From: Ehretia macrophylla
Lineage: Eukaryota; Streptophyta; Magnoliopsida; Boraginales; Ehretiaceae
Reading direction: 5' to 3'
DNA: 64,000 bases
Assembly: GCA_037974665.1 (NCBI GenBank)
Contig: CM075765.1
Coordinates: 14,937,501 to 15,001,500 of the forward strand
Shown: in pieces, positions 1-12,000 of the stretch
Layout: each line of letters begins with the position of its first letter
Position numbering within the stretch: the stretch's first letter is position 1
Program-made: the position numbers and the translations under genes
The notes under the pieces: generated by a model
What the model saw: the letters and a program-made list of their open reading frames with translations, nothing else
Database searches by the model: none
Told to the model about the DNA's origin: nothing

Positions 1-1670
1 CATTTTTTTTTTTATGACAGGATTTATTTTGATAAGCCTTTCGATTCACATATTAATATGTCAAATTATGTGATACAAGGTCTTTCATAAAAGATGAATT
101 TTTTAGAGCGGTTTGGTAGTAATATGTTGTTAAAAGTCTCAAATATTTCTTATTCATTAACTAGTGTGGAGCATGCGTTGAAACACATCGCTATAACACA
201 TATTGTATAGGTTCAGAGTGGATCTAATGTGGTCATATCTAAAATAAATTCCTCGTCATCAAAAAAATTACAAACAAGCATGGTTCAAGTTAATTGATAT
301 AAAATTTATTGAGACTGGATCGCAAAAAATTAATTTCTTAACTGATTCAAACACGTAATCTTCATCTTATTTATACATTAGTGATGAGATTTTTGCAAGC
401 AATAGAGATTAATGGTGAGATATTTACAAACAATGAGGACTAATAGTGAGAATTTCACAAGTAATGTGGACTAACCGCGTGACTTTTAAAACAATAAAGA
501 CTAATGGTGATACTTTTACAAATAATAGAAGCTCATGTGATTTCTAAAATAATTGAGACTAATTATTTAAAATAGATAAATAATAGGGACTAATTGTGAT
601 ATTTGCCCTACCAATAATCCATTTATTGGGTTAATAAAAGCAACCATCCCTCGATTTTATATTAGTTTTCATGACCTTGATCTAGAGTTTGTAGATATAA
701 GCAATTACTTTCATATTTTCCCTATAGAACTAGTGTATCAATCAATATTTAACCAGAATATCTTTTTAAAAATAAAATATTCAAATTTGACTACTAGTGA
801 TAAGATTTAGGTATATACCAATAACTACGATACATCATGTCAACGAGAACCAACTAATCATATAACGTAATTTTTAACAAAAAGAGAAAAAAAAAAAATA
901 GAGAATAACACATTTCAAATACCCCCTTTCCTCGCTCTTTCTATCAATTTGCTAAAAGATAATTTTAGAAAGAAAAAAAAATCAACGTCCCCGCATGAAA
1001 GCATATGGTTAAGTTTCAGTGCTTCATGCCTTTGCCTATATGATCGATTTATCATTATCGAATTTTTATTATAACGTTATAGTATTATGAGAAGATTTAA
1101 ATTCGTGCAATAAACGCCAGCCAGATAAAATTATTCTTTTACATTCAAGGATGCTTCGAGTCTGATCTTGTCTTGGTGCGGGCAAACAAGTTTCTTGGAA
1201 ATTGTTTAAGCTCGTAAATGCTCACGCTCAAACTTGGGCATGGAGCTCCCAATGGTGCTTATAAATACTCTATTAATTGGATACTTCGAGGCAAGGTTTA
1301 TATATATATATATTAAAAGGAGGTTTAAAATCGTATAACGTAATTAATAAGATTTAAATTTATATTATTTTATAACGAGTTACATATCATTGAACCAAAC
1401 TCCTAATGACACTTCGAGAGAAGGTTTCGAAAATGCCTCTTTCCTGTACTTGTAGAGTTTTGTTTTGACAACAGAGACATTTCCAAAAAAAAAAATGTAT
1501 TTGTAGAGATTTGTCAAAGAGAATAATTTTAATTTATTGGATTAGGTATTCTCACAAAGTAGGACCACTTTGTGACCGAGTTTCACACCGGACCAATTCA
1601 ATTATATAAAGACCAATTCAAGTATATAACTTAAGAAGTAAACGTTGCCAAAAAATAAGGTTTTTCTAAA
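1..1670. other. AT-rich intergenic DNA, no gene seen
   Basis: No open frame of useful length and no recognisable protein. The stretch holds homopolymer A/T runs and a short TA repeat near 1301-1312. It is probably decayed repeat sequence, but I could not assign it to a family. Confidence 0.5.
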
Positions 1671-1682
1671 TCAATAGTGGCT

Positions 1683-2102
1683 GATTATGTTGTTCAATTA
1701 GTCAAACAGCGGTGGTCAATTCTTTAGCTAAATACTGCAAGTATAGGCTAACATTCAAATTAATGACATTCTATTTTTTCTAATGAAAAAAAAAAGAAAA
1801 GAAACTATAGTCACATTCATTCTCTTGAAGGATAGGCAAATCATGAAAGAGATTAAAAAGCTTGCAGTTGAGTGCTATTTTTTGAGATTTTAGTGTATTA
1901 CAAGATCGATCAATTCAGGTGCAGACTGAATAACTTAAGTGCTTTGTTAGTGATAATCTTTGTTATAATTAGTGTGGCAAAATTCCCTCATGTCAAATGG
2001 GACATTTTGCTGTATGATTTTCAACCCAAGGGAGTAGGCTAAACGTTTCCTTAATGAAATGCAATTTTATTACTATTTACCAAAAAAAAAAAAGAAGAAG
2101 AT
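1683..2102 (+). mobile_element. 5'-truncated LINE-like retroposed insertion
   Basis: A 12-base direct repeat TCAATAGTGGCT lies at 1671-1682 and again at 2103-2114. The second copy follows a poly(A) run at about 2082-2093, after a short segment (TTAATGAAATGC, then TATTTACC) that resembles plant L1 3' ends. Long target-site duplication plus a 3' poly(A) tail is the mark of target-primed reverse transcription. The roughly 420 bp body has no usable frame, so it would be a severely 5'-truncated copy. The family assignment to L1 is inferred from the tail only. Confidence 0.5.
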
Positions 2103-2285
2103 TCAATAGTGGCTTTTAATTCTTCTTGTGGCATATATATGTGATTCTCTTACTATATTTGGTGAATTTGTAATTAATAACTTTCCAACTTCTTTTTGGT
2201 CTGAAAGATGTTAGATACTTGAAATGTGAATAGAAAATAATAGTGGCGCAAGAGGAATTCGGCAGACAGATCAAGTTGAAGTCAC

Positions 2286-2805
2286 ATTGAGAAAGAAAGT
2301 GGCCTTGTTTTGGAAAGGAAGGCAAGAGTTGCTTAGCGTAATGTTTGTAAGATTCTTGCACACCGACCAAACTGCTATCTTCAGGTATCTCTCAATCTTT
2401 CATACCAAACAAAAACCCCATATGGCCAAATTTAGAAGGCCCAAGGCTTACCACTGGTTGGCAGAATATCTCCAATTGCCCAATTTAGAATGCATCTTGC
2501 TCTTTATGTTGAATCACTTTTCAGTGAACTTCTGTTCTGTGCTTTTATCTTTCACATTTGGAGACAAAAGAACAAAACAAACATTTCAAACGAAGCTCTT
2601 TCGAAATACCAAATATTTGCTAATATCCTCTTAGATGTCAAGACTAAACTGTATACGAGTAGGAAGATCAAAAACAACTTGCTCAATGCATATATTAGCT
2701 TTGCTTGGAACGTTGATGATAGGAAATTCATTTAAATGTGCTTGTAAACCAAGTGATTGTAAATATTTTTGCCAATTTAACGAAATCTTTGCTACATTTA
2801 GTTAA
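2286..2805 (+). mobile_element. remnant of LINE ORF2 C-terminal region
   Basis: Two overlapping frames (2287-2634 and 2490-2735) together read like the poorly conserved tail of plant L1 ORF2. The second contains FHIWRQKNKTNISNEA and then ILLDVKTKL, which fits the W-R-x-R/K-N and DVK pattern seen after the reverse transcriptase in L1 proteins. A stretch ending in TTTAGTTAAAAAAA at about 2797-2810 could be the 3' tail. The two frames imply at least one frameshift. No target-site duplication was identified, and the family is inferred from short motifs. Confidence 0.4.
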
Positions 2806-3271
2806 AAAAAGTCCAAGTGTGACCCCGATTGGATGATATAAATAATTCAATTATATCTGCTCAAGCAACGCAAAAGCAACAGTGAGACAAGGTCTGTATT
2901 CTTGAATTCTCCAAAATCCAAGTCCAAGTAAACAATGGCATCGCATTTGCTATATACACAGCAATCAAAGCATTTACATATAAACAAGCATGCATGCAAG
3001 TCCAACGTATATTACTCCACAGTGATACAAGACTCTCCAGCAAGGGATGGTGACTGGCTTTAGCATTCTTTCTTAAGGCCATGGACGGAATGTACAACAA
3101 AAAATAGAATTAGCATAGCCAGGAAAACAATCGAAACTAACTCCAAAATTAAGGTGTCCACTTATATAATAAGATAAGTCCGGAGAAAAATCAAAACTCC
3201 AAGATTAGACCACCGTCGCATTCTACCTCCCCTTCTCTCCCATTTCCACACCACCACGAATATTGCTTAAA

Positions 3272-3449
3272 TCAAGGTTCAGGCACCTTAGCCACGGCTT
3301 CAAGCTCCACCTGCAAACATACGCATACACCAATAACACCACCACCACCACACCATTTCAACATTCAAGGACAAGCTGAAAGCATTTTGCCTTCATGCTT
3401 GCTCAGCCCATCTCATTCGAATATTTGCACATTACCTCATGCAGTTGAT
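3272..3449 (-). pseudogene. orphan terminal exons, unidentified gene
   Basis: On the minus strand a 14-base putative exon (3449-3436) sits between TTAGCAG and GTAATG. A second (3310-3272) follows TTTGCAG. Joined with phase kept they read DQLHE-VELEAVAKVPEP-stop. The sequence beyond the stop (about 3270-2850, minus) resembles a 3' UTR in composition. Between these exons and the histone gene, whose 3' UTR appears to fill about 3954-3640, there is no room for a recognisable upstream coding part. It may be the tail of a broken gene, an alternative terminal exon, or chance. I do not recognise the protein. Confidence 0.25.
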
Positions 3450-3954
3450 CTGCTAATCAAAATGCCAGCATCATCATTCATCACACTCATATTTATATAT
3501 AACACACGTCAATCACCACAAACAAGCGAAAATGTCTATTATTAATCACAATGAATTGTTGCACTACTGCAAGCAACAATAATAATAGCAAAACAATGAA
3601 TCTCGACTTAGGAGGGAGAAAGCAATTAGAATATTATAACCATCCACTACATTAGAGAGGAGATCCAAACATGAAAATATTGTTCAACACCAGCAGTGTG
3701 ACAACAAACATCCTCCATCTTCACAAAAACAAATATTACTAACATAACAGAATCTTCCATGCCCCCCACACCCCACCAATTTCCAAAACAAAACACCGAC
3801 CGCCACCATACCCACAAAGAAACCATCAAAACCTAGGACTAGAAACGTTAATACTACTATCTATTTATATGTGACATAAGAAACAAATGATGAAGCAAAT
3901 AGCAGCAGAGTCACCACCATCCATCTTCAACAAGGTGAGAGCTCATGCTTCTGC

Positions 3955-4753
<799 letters not shown>

Positions 4754-4759
4754 TCAAAT

Positions 4760-5345
4760 CTGTTCATTAACCCCAAAAATTTAAAATTCAATCTTCAATT
4801 GCAAGAATTAAAAAAAAAAAAAAACAAAAACAAGAGAAACAAATACACTAAAAATGGCAAAATTTTACACAAAATCTAACCCAAATAATTTCCCAAAACC
4901 AAGAAAACACAAGCTACTGCCTTGAATTACGTATCCTTAAAATTTAGTTGCGGGTGGTCAAAAAACCCTAAATTGGAGGTTAATTTCGAGAAATTAAACA
5001 TGAAAATATTCAAGAACGAACAAACTATATACGAAATCGAGAAAAAATTTCAATCAAACCACCAAAACCCTAATTTTCCGTTCAAACAAAAAAATTTATC
5101 ATAAGAAACTTAAAATCAGACAAGAAACACCACAGCATTGAAATAGGACAATAAATTAAGCCATAAAACACAAACCCTAACCCTAAAATAACACCAAAAA
5201 CATGCAAATCATGAAATCAATTGCTAACAAAACCTAATCGCATGAGAATGATAAAATCAATTGCGAACAAAACCCTAATCAAGCATTTATACAAAAGCAC
5301 ACGCGCACACGCGCGGACGTATATATCAGAGAGACAGAAATTCAC
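4760..5345 (-). other. 5' leader intron of the H3.3 gene, telobox-rich
   Basis: Upstream of the start codon the minus strand shows a good acceptor (AATGAACAG, exon resuming at 4759) and a good donor (TGAGAG followed by GTGAAT, exon ending at 5346). This predicts a 586 bp intron in the 5' UTR, a common feature of plant H3.3 genes that often boosts expression. On the plus strand the intron carries AAACCCTAA teloboxes at 4963-4971, 5065-5073, 5172-5180 (extended to 5186) and 5270-5278. Teloboxes are known elements of plant genes active in dividing cells. The intron is inferred from splice signals. Confidence 0.65.
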
Positions 5346-5430
5346 CTCTCAGACGAACAGGAACTCTCTTCTCTCTCTCTCTTCTATCCCGGGAGCGAAT
5401 GAAAAGTTTGAAGAAGAAAGGGGTAGATGA

Positions 5431-5599
5431 GTATATATAGGGAATGAAACTGCGGGCGTTAGATATAAATCCAACGGCTGTAGATTGCGATCCGTGTGTT
5501 TTTTCAGTACGGTATCGCACGGCTAATAATGGCACTAGTTGTGTTTTCTCAAGTGAAGTGGACGGCTACGATGTGAAGTTAGTGGTTTTGAAGCGGATC
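5431..5599 (-). promoter_or_regulatory. histone-type promoter of the H3.3 gene
   Basis: A TATA box (CTATATATAC on the minus strand) lies at 5431-5440, which would place transcription start near 5400, just upstream of the leader donor. Farther upstream are AATCCAACG at 5468-5476, matching the plant histone nonamer (C/A)ATCCAACG, and two one-mismatch versions of the plant histone octamer CGCGGATC: CACGGATC (minus, 5496-5489) and AGCGGATC (plus, 5592-5599). The motifs are seen directly; their use is inferred. Confidence 0.55.
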
Positions 5600-6830
5600 G
5601 AGAGGGTTCCAATACTCGATTCTTATTGGTTGAAATTGGTTCGCGAGTTTTAAGAGTGCTTTGATTAATTATGAATTAGTTTAGGTGGTTGTGAGAGAGA
5701 GGCGTGTTTGAGTAGGATTCGGATCTTTATGTTGGAATTTTTCTGAGATGCCCTTTGATTAGTAGGAAATTACTGTAGGGCCCGGAATAAATGCTTTGTT
5801 GTGTCCGTGAATTTGGCCCCTAAAGGTGGGCCCAAGTGGTATTTTTTTTTAAATTACGAGGAAGCCAATTCAAGATAACATAAATCTATCCCCACGACGT
5901 TAATTTTGTAATAACAGACGTGTTCGTCGAAAACATGGTTAGTCAAAGTCAAATAATATTTAGAATGGACGAATAGAGATTTAAACATAGGATTTTTTTT
6001 TTAGAATAAGTCATTACCTGTCCACTTTAGATGACCTTTCAAGGTATGGTAAGTTCATCTTTGATGACTAAATTCCTAAAATTCTCTCCGACAACTTATC
6101 TGTCTGAAGGAACCCCAACTTCTTATGTAGATCATGACGAAAATGGGGAGTCACTTAGGGGGCCATAAGGTGACTCCCTATCTTTTTTGTGTATAGAAAA
6201 TATTTTTAGAATAAAATTGAAATAAATTTCTTTTAAAAATAAAGAACACATGTTTAACTCCATATTAACTATTGGAGTTAGTCTTAGGCTCTTGTATTAA
6301 AGGGCATTATTTAAACTTGACAACATTGAGTCTACAAGTAGTTTTGGTTAGCTGGTGATCTTCTCATAATTCTCATAGCATTCAAAGACAATGGAATGAT
6401 AATAAAGTAAAAGTAATTTATTTAATTTTCACATTCATTTGTTTATATCACTTCATTATCGTTTATAATGGGAACCGCTCCAAACCCCTCCAGATATGTG
6501 TGGGAGCAATTTTGCGCCTAAAACTGAAAAAGTTAAAAACTATTCCGGATGGGCATTTGGCCCAAACAATCTCTTTACTAGGTCAATTCGAATTCACACG
6601 CATTTCATCATTCAAATTGTCAAATGTGGATCATGTAGATTTTACTAATTAATTGAGCCTAGAACGCTGTTGTCAAAGTCCACAAAACCAAGCTTGGGCT
6701 CAATTCTTTTAACCCACCAAAATGTAGACAAGGTTTCGTTCAATTGAAAGCAGGAGTAAGCCCAACGCCTAATTGGTAACTCACTAATGCATCATTATAT
6801 TGGGTTGGTTATAATTTACACATTTTTTTT
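5600..6830. other. intergenic DNA, no gene seen
   Basis: No conserved reading frame. The first part is probably the upstream promoter of the minus-strand histone gene. The rest is AT-rich sequence in which I recognise nothing. Confidence 0.5.
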
Positions 6831-7210
6831 TGGGTAAAGGTCTAGTTTAGTCTATTATGTTTAGTATAAATGACACTTTCGTCTATTATCTTTCAAAATA
6901 AATATTTTAGTCTATTATCTTTGGTGTAAATGACACTTTCATCAATTATCTTTCAAAATGAGTTTTTTAGTCCAATATATTTCACATCAATGACGTCATT
7001 AGTTCAATATGTTTCCTCCAATATGTTTTAAAATTGAACTAACGACGTTACTTATGTAAAACATATTGAACTAAAAAATTCATTTAAAAAAATAATGGAT
7101 AAAATTGTCATTTACATTAAAAATAATAGACTAAAAAGTTCATTTTCAAAAATAATAGATAAAAATATCATTTCTACCAAACATAATACACTAAATTAGA
7201 CCTTTACCTC
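6831..7210. mobile_element. fold-back MITE-like element with internal repeats
   Basis: The left end GGTAAAGGTCTAG is mirrored at the right as the complement of AGACCTTTACC, and the two roughly 180 bp halves pair imperfectly over most of their length. Each half repeats a 60-70 bp module built around TAGTCTATTAT and AAATGACA, so the element is both inverted and internally tandem. There is no coding capacity. A superfamily was not determined because no clear target-site duplication was found beside the flanking T-runs. Confidence 0.65.
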
Positions 7211-7438
7211 TTTTTTTTTTTGGTCAATAATTTACACATATCATATGCCTAGGTTTGTACCTTCAAGACTCTGTATCCTTTTTTCTTTTCTTCTTTTTTC
7301 ATTAAAAGGGAGACTAAGTGATCTTACATCACTTTTAAAGATATTACATATTTCGAGAATTGATCTCGAAATTGCTCACACTCAAAACAAAAATCATACA
7401 ATTACACCAAATTTCCAGTGACAAAACCGCGTTTCCTA

Positions 7439-7883
7439 GGCTCCGTTTGTTTGCCGTAAAATAATTTACTTATGTAAAATGTTTTCCGTGAAAAGTGTTT
7501 TCCTGAAAAATGAAATATTTTACATGGCTCTATTTGTTTGCCGTAAAATAACTTATTGATGTAAAATATTTTACTGAAAAATATAATACTGAAAAATATT
7601 TTCTGATGTTTGGATGTACCGTAAGTTCGGTAAAATGTTTTCTTATCCTAAAGGATATAAAAACATTTTACATAATTTTATACTAGCCGCAATTGTTGAC
7701 CGGAAAATATTTTACAGTTGACCAATTTTCCGGTGTTACCAAACAACGTAAAATTAAGAAAAAACAACCGCAATTTTTAACTGAAAAACATTTTACAGTT
7801 GACCAATTTTCCAGTGTTACCAAACACCGTAAAATCCGAAAAATATTTTCCGGTAAAATATTTTACAGCAAACAAACGGAGCC
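7439..7883. mobile_element. MITE with GGCTCCGTTTGTTTGC termini
   Basis: Perfect 16-base terminal inverted repeats, GGCTCCGTTTGTTTGC, begin at 7439 and end at 7883, each flanked by CTA (7436-7438 and 7884-7886), a possible 3 bp target duplication. The interior is rich in GTAAAATATTTTAC-like motifs in both orientations. A block containing TTTTACAGTTGACCAATTTTCC occurs twice in tandem (about 7708-7745 and 7788-7826). The 64-codon frame here is made of these repeats and is not a gene. The 3 bp duplication would fit a PIF/Harbinger-like origin, but CTA is not the usual target. Confidence 0.75.
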
Positions 7884-8002
7884 CTAGTCACAACAAACTA
7901 CTCTTTCTTTTATTATTTATTTTCCAGCAACAAGACCCACTACCTCCACGTGCATAAATCAATATTAACTTTTAAAAAATTTATATATACAACAATCATT
8001 AA

Positions 8003-8039
8003 GGCTGTCCTTAGTTTAGAGACTCTACTAAGGACAGCC
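8003..8039. mobile_element. 37 bp minimal MITE derivative (Tourist-like)
   Basis: A perfect 12 bp inverted repeat, GGCTGTCCTTAG and its complement, encloses a 13-base loop TTTAGAGACTCTA. TAA flanks both ends (8000-8002 and 8040-8042). The termini and the GAGACTCT core match the ends of the 276 bp element at 18773-19048, so this looks like an extreme internal-deletion product of the same family. TAA target duplications fit PIF/Harbinger (Tourist) elements. Confidence 0.6.
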
Positions 8040-8042
8040 TAA

Positions 8043-9001
8043 GAACTATATTGTATTAATATCATCAGAGTTAATGGGAATGCAAAAATGTAAATGCTTA
8101 ATGATCACTATTTAGATTTCAAAACAAAGAATAAGTGAAAAAAAAATTATCACAAAGCTTCTCGTTGATCTAAATATACTAGATGTAGTAAATTAATAAA
8201 AAAAATATTGGTTTCGTCAAAGAAGATAGAGAAGGAAAACACATACCCAAAAGTGCATGCCGATTGCCAACCTGCATAGCATATCTTTGTAAACAGAAAC
8301 ACGAGATAACTTACGGAAGAGAAACCCTTCAGTCCAGACGGTAGAACAATCCGTCCTACCTCACATAGGACTCACCTCTTCTCTTATAACCGGACGTCTG
8401 GCTGTACAGATCGAAGTTTCGTCACTTTCGGAAATGTAAAAAGTCTGCTAATTCTTACATAAGTAGTTTACAGACAGGTCAGGCTCGCTACTCGAAAAAT
8501 CTCCTAGAGATTAGTTCATGATACACAATGAGAGTCTTCTTTCTCCGTAGTAATACTCAATTAAAGTATTGCTAGAGTACTAAATACTTCATTAAACAAA
8601 GATTAGTAGAAGAGAACTTGATCAGCTGTCTCCTGCTATTTTACAAGAGGTCTGAACAAATTAGAACTAATCTCTGCAACAACTACGAGGCAAATGGCTA
8701 CTCGCCGAGAGACGGTATACCCGGCTATAAGGGGTAGTTACTAACAAAGCAAACTAAAAGCCATCTTAAGAAGCATGACAATGAAGAAACCTTGGAGTTC
8801 TGCGAAGCAAAGTTGAGAAACGTGCCAAGCCGTTCAGGGAGTAAGATCTTCTTAGCACCCGGGAGCCGATACCTGTTTGCCAATGTCATTCTTTTTCAAG
8901 CCCATGGAAGTAGCCAATTGGTATGTTGAAGAAGCCTTGAGCCACAGGGTAACTACTTATACCAAATAGGTGGAGCTCTAATGTATGATTTATGGTTGCT
9001 G
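8043..9001 (-). other. probable 3' UTR and downstream flank of SCAI-like gene
   Basis: No conserved reading frame on either strand. About 8240-9001 is less AT-rich than the surrounding intergenic DNA and lies directly behind the stop codon of the minus-strand SCAI-like gene, so it probably includes its 3' UTR. I could not identify a poly(A) signal with confidence. Confidence 0.4.
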
Positions 9002-12000
9002 CTATGACAGATGAAACTCGAAACAATTGGCAACCTTAAGGTGATTTGCAAGTCGGATAATAGGTGGTAGCACGGCTTCAGAGTGGGGAGTGACAGAATC
9101 AGGAAGTTCAGGTAGACAAACTGGCAAATACTGGTCACTACCATCTGGTTGGCAAAATAGATCAAGCACAGCACGGCAGAAAATAAATCTGGAGAAGGGG
9201 CACAAACATATAGAGTCATAAACAAGTATAATCAATTACTGGAATAAGAATACTCTTTCATTTTCTTATTGTCTCCTTCAGTTAGTTTCTCATAGAATCG
9301 AATAATTGTGTGCAAACTTCACATTTTATTCTCATAGATTTAGGATCCATCTCCACATAAGCTTTTTTAACAACTCAAACTTAAAGGATGTATTGAAAAA
9401 CTATGCCAGTTGTAAATATAATTGGTAATACACAAGGAATAGTATCTCCAATCATCTTCTACTCACAGGAAATTTGGGAGAGATGGATACAGGATTCATA
9501 GGTAGTCTAAACTTCTAGGTCCTTAAAACTAGATCAAGGTTGAGTGTCTCAGACTATTGTTTCAGATTCTGGAGCCTTCCTCTAGAGGCATGCATTAGAC
9601 ACCCTCTCCCAATTGTACCAATAAGTAATATCAAATACAATTGAAACAGATAACAATTACCTAAGAATGAGCCGCCGCAAAAATGGATCGGACAGAACTT
9701 GCGCCCAGACCAGATCTAGGCTAGTTGATGTACATAGGGTAACCTCCCATTCAGAGAATGCAGTTGAAATGATGCCGTCAGCATCATTATAAATGTCCTG
9801 AAGAAGAGATCATAATAATAAGAAAAGACTAAAGTTAAGCTAGAACGAGCATAATTTTTGCAACCAACTTACCTCATGATCATCAGATGATTTCAGGCCA
9901 ACCAATTGACAGAAAGCCTGTAAAGGAGCAGCCAAGAAAAATGTGAATTGACTTCCATTTTGAGTATCATCATCAGCTCCAGCCTGGTTCTTAAATGATG
10001 GCTTCAAAGGAGAAAGAAATAAAGCAGTTGTTTCTCCCCTTTCTGCTCCATGTAAAACCTAGTGCAGTTGACATATCAGCAATTTCAGAGAGAATTTTTT
10101 CCTATAATTTTCTTTTAATCAGCAACTTCTCAAATGATATATTATCCAATTTTTCTAGATGTACAAATGGTTTCAAGATAATTAATTTTATTGACCAGGT
10201 CCAAATGCAAAACAATCTAAACTGAACTCCATATGGATTCAGGAAGTAGGCCTAGTGGTGAGGCAACTTATGATACAGTTTTGACAAACCTGCCTTGAAT
10301 GCATGGCTGTTATCACTGTCAATAATCAAAAAAAGAGGTCTTCTGGTATAAGGAATCATATCACCCGGGCAGAAGCAATTTGATCCTGAAAAATACAAAT
10401 GAGATATCATCTATGAGCTGAAATAAAATGATATAGTGGTAACTTCTGGCTCAAACCAAGACTCAGAACTAGAATGAAGTTAGTTAGCCTATTGCTTCCT
10501 ACCTCCATCTCTGCAAGGACCTAACCACAAGTAGTTCTCATAATAGTGACTTGAGAGTCCCTTATCTTCAATATGATTTTCATGTGCACTGCTGTACTTC
10601 TCATCGAGGTTATGAGGAACAGTGCCAGGTTTCAAAGATTTTATTGAACCTCCTGCGCTTTCCATATGTGATTTACCACTATGACTCGCATTTCCTGAAA
10701 AAGGATCACAGATATTGGGTTCCTGAAGTAGTAAGGCTGTTTTCATCTCACATTAAACAAAATATTCAAAGGAAAGTAACCTGAGGCAGACAGATATATT
10801 AGCATGACACTTTCTGGAGGAAGCTCGGCACAGATCATTGCAATGACCTGGAAATATAAGATACTTTTAAGGAGTGCAACTAACAGCATATACAATGTTT
10901 TAAAAAAAAAAATCAATCAATAGTTTCTATCTCATACATGAGTGCATTATGATTTACGAGAGCAAATCACAAATCATTATACTATATCTGATAACTAGCC
11001 CGCAATAAATGAGTTAAATACAAATGTTGAATGTCTTCTTGTAATTTATATGACGATGAAACTCAATACTTCCAGTTTATGTGAACAGAACAGAATCAGA
11101 AACTTTCAACTTATTGTGCATGCTATCCTAAAACAGAAAGCAAATAAGTCAACCAAAATAAAAAATCGTAATACAAATTATTCCATTTCCCAAATCCTGC
11201 TGGACCAGAGTCGGCAACAATCACTAGGAACTTAGTTAAAGCCTTAATTCTTACAGCTATCAACTGCGTCACAGAAGGTCGATATAGAACAGCCTTTTTA
11301 GGATTTGGAGGCAAAGTTGGATCTGTCATATCTGCAGCCAAATTCAATTCAATCAGTCCTGAAGTAACAGAATGATCAGCTAAGCTGCCATTCTCTCGTG
11401 CTTCAACAGGGTCCTTTTGATAGAAAGGTCCAGTAGGTTCCCATTCCAAACATTGCAGCATCCTGAAAGTATCGAGAGTTTGTTCTGCAAACTTGACCTG
11501 AAATGACAATGTAGAGAAGTACTCTGAAGAGTTAACTTAAGATAGAAGCAATAATAATATGTCAAATCAGAAGGATAAAACAAGTTACCTCATTTTTGTG
11601 ATAGCTAGTTAGTACCGCATCTCCAAACTTTAGAGCTTTCTTAGCATGGAAACGAGTGACATACGGTAGAGAAGAGGGGAATGAATCTAACATAACACAA
11701 TACCGCAAAGGTCTAGTGTACAAAAAGGCTGCATCAGCTTTCTTGAATCGAACAATTTCTTGCACTACCTGCCTCCATTCTTTGAAATTGGTCCCCTGTA
11801 GGTGAAACGTCTAAATATGATCAACGTGGCCCCAGATATAACTATGACAAGCCATTAATATGGGTCCGATATTTTATCAGATGGCGCTTTTATTCCCTAT
11901 CCATTGACCTCATGATTCAGATTATTATGCAAGACTGTTAGTAAAATAAAGCAGCATGTAAGTATGAGAAATAATAGCGATCACTGATATCCTACTGAGT

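Noticed and set aside
3647-3829. 60-codon minus-strand frame behind the histone gene
   Set aside because: The GT-rich sequence is typical of a plant H3.3 3' UTR and the peptide has no family resemblance.
7693-7887. 64-codon plus-strand frame with repeated TVDQFS
   Set aside because: It lies wholly inside a MITE and comes from its tandem module.
8240-8960. Possible organellar DNA insertion
   Set aside because: Composition is less AT-rich than its neighbours, but I recognise no mitochondrial or chloroplast gene, and its position fits a 3' UTR.
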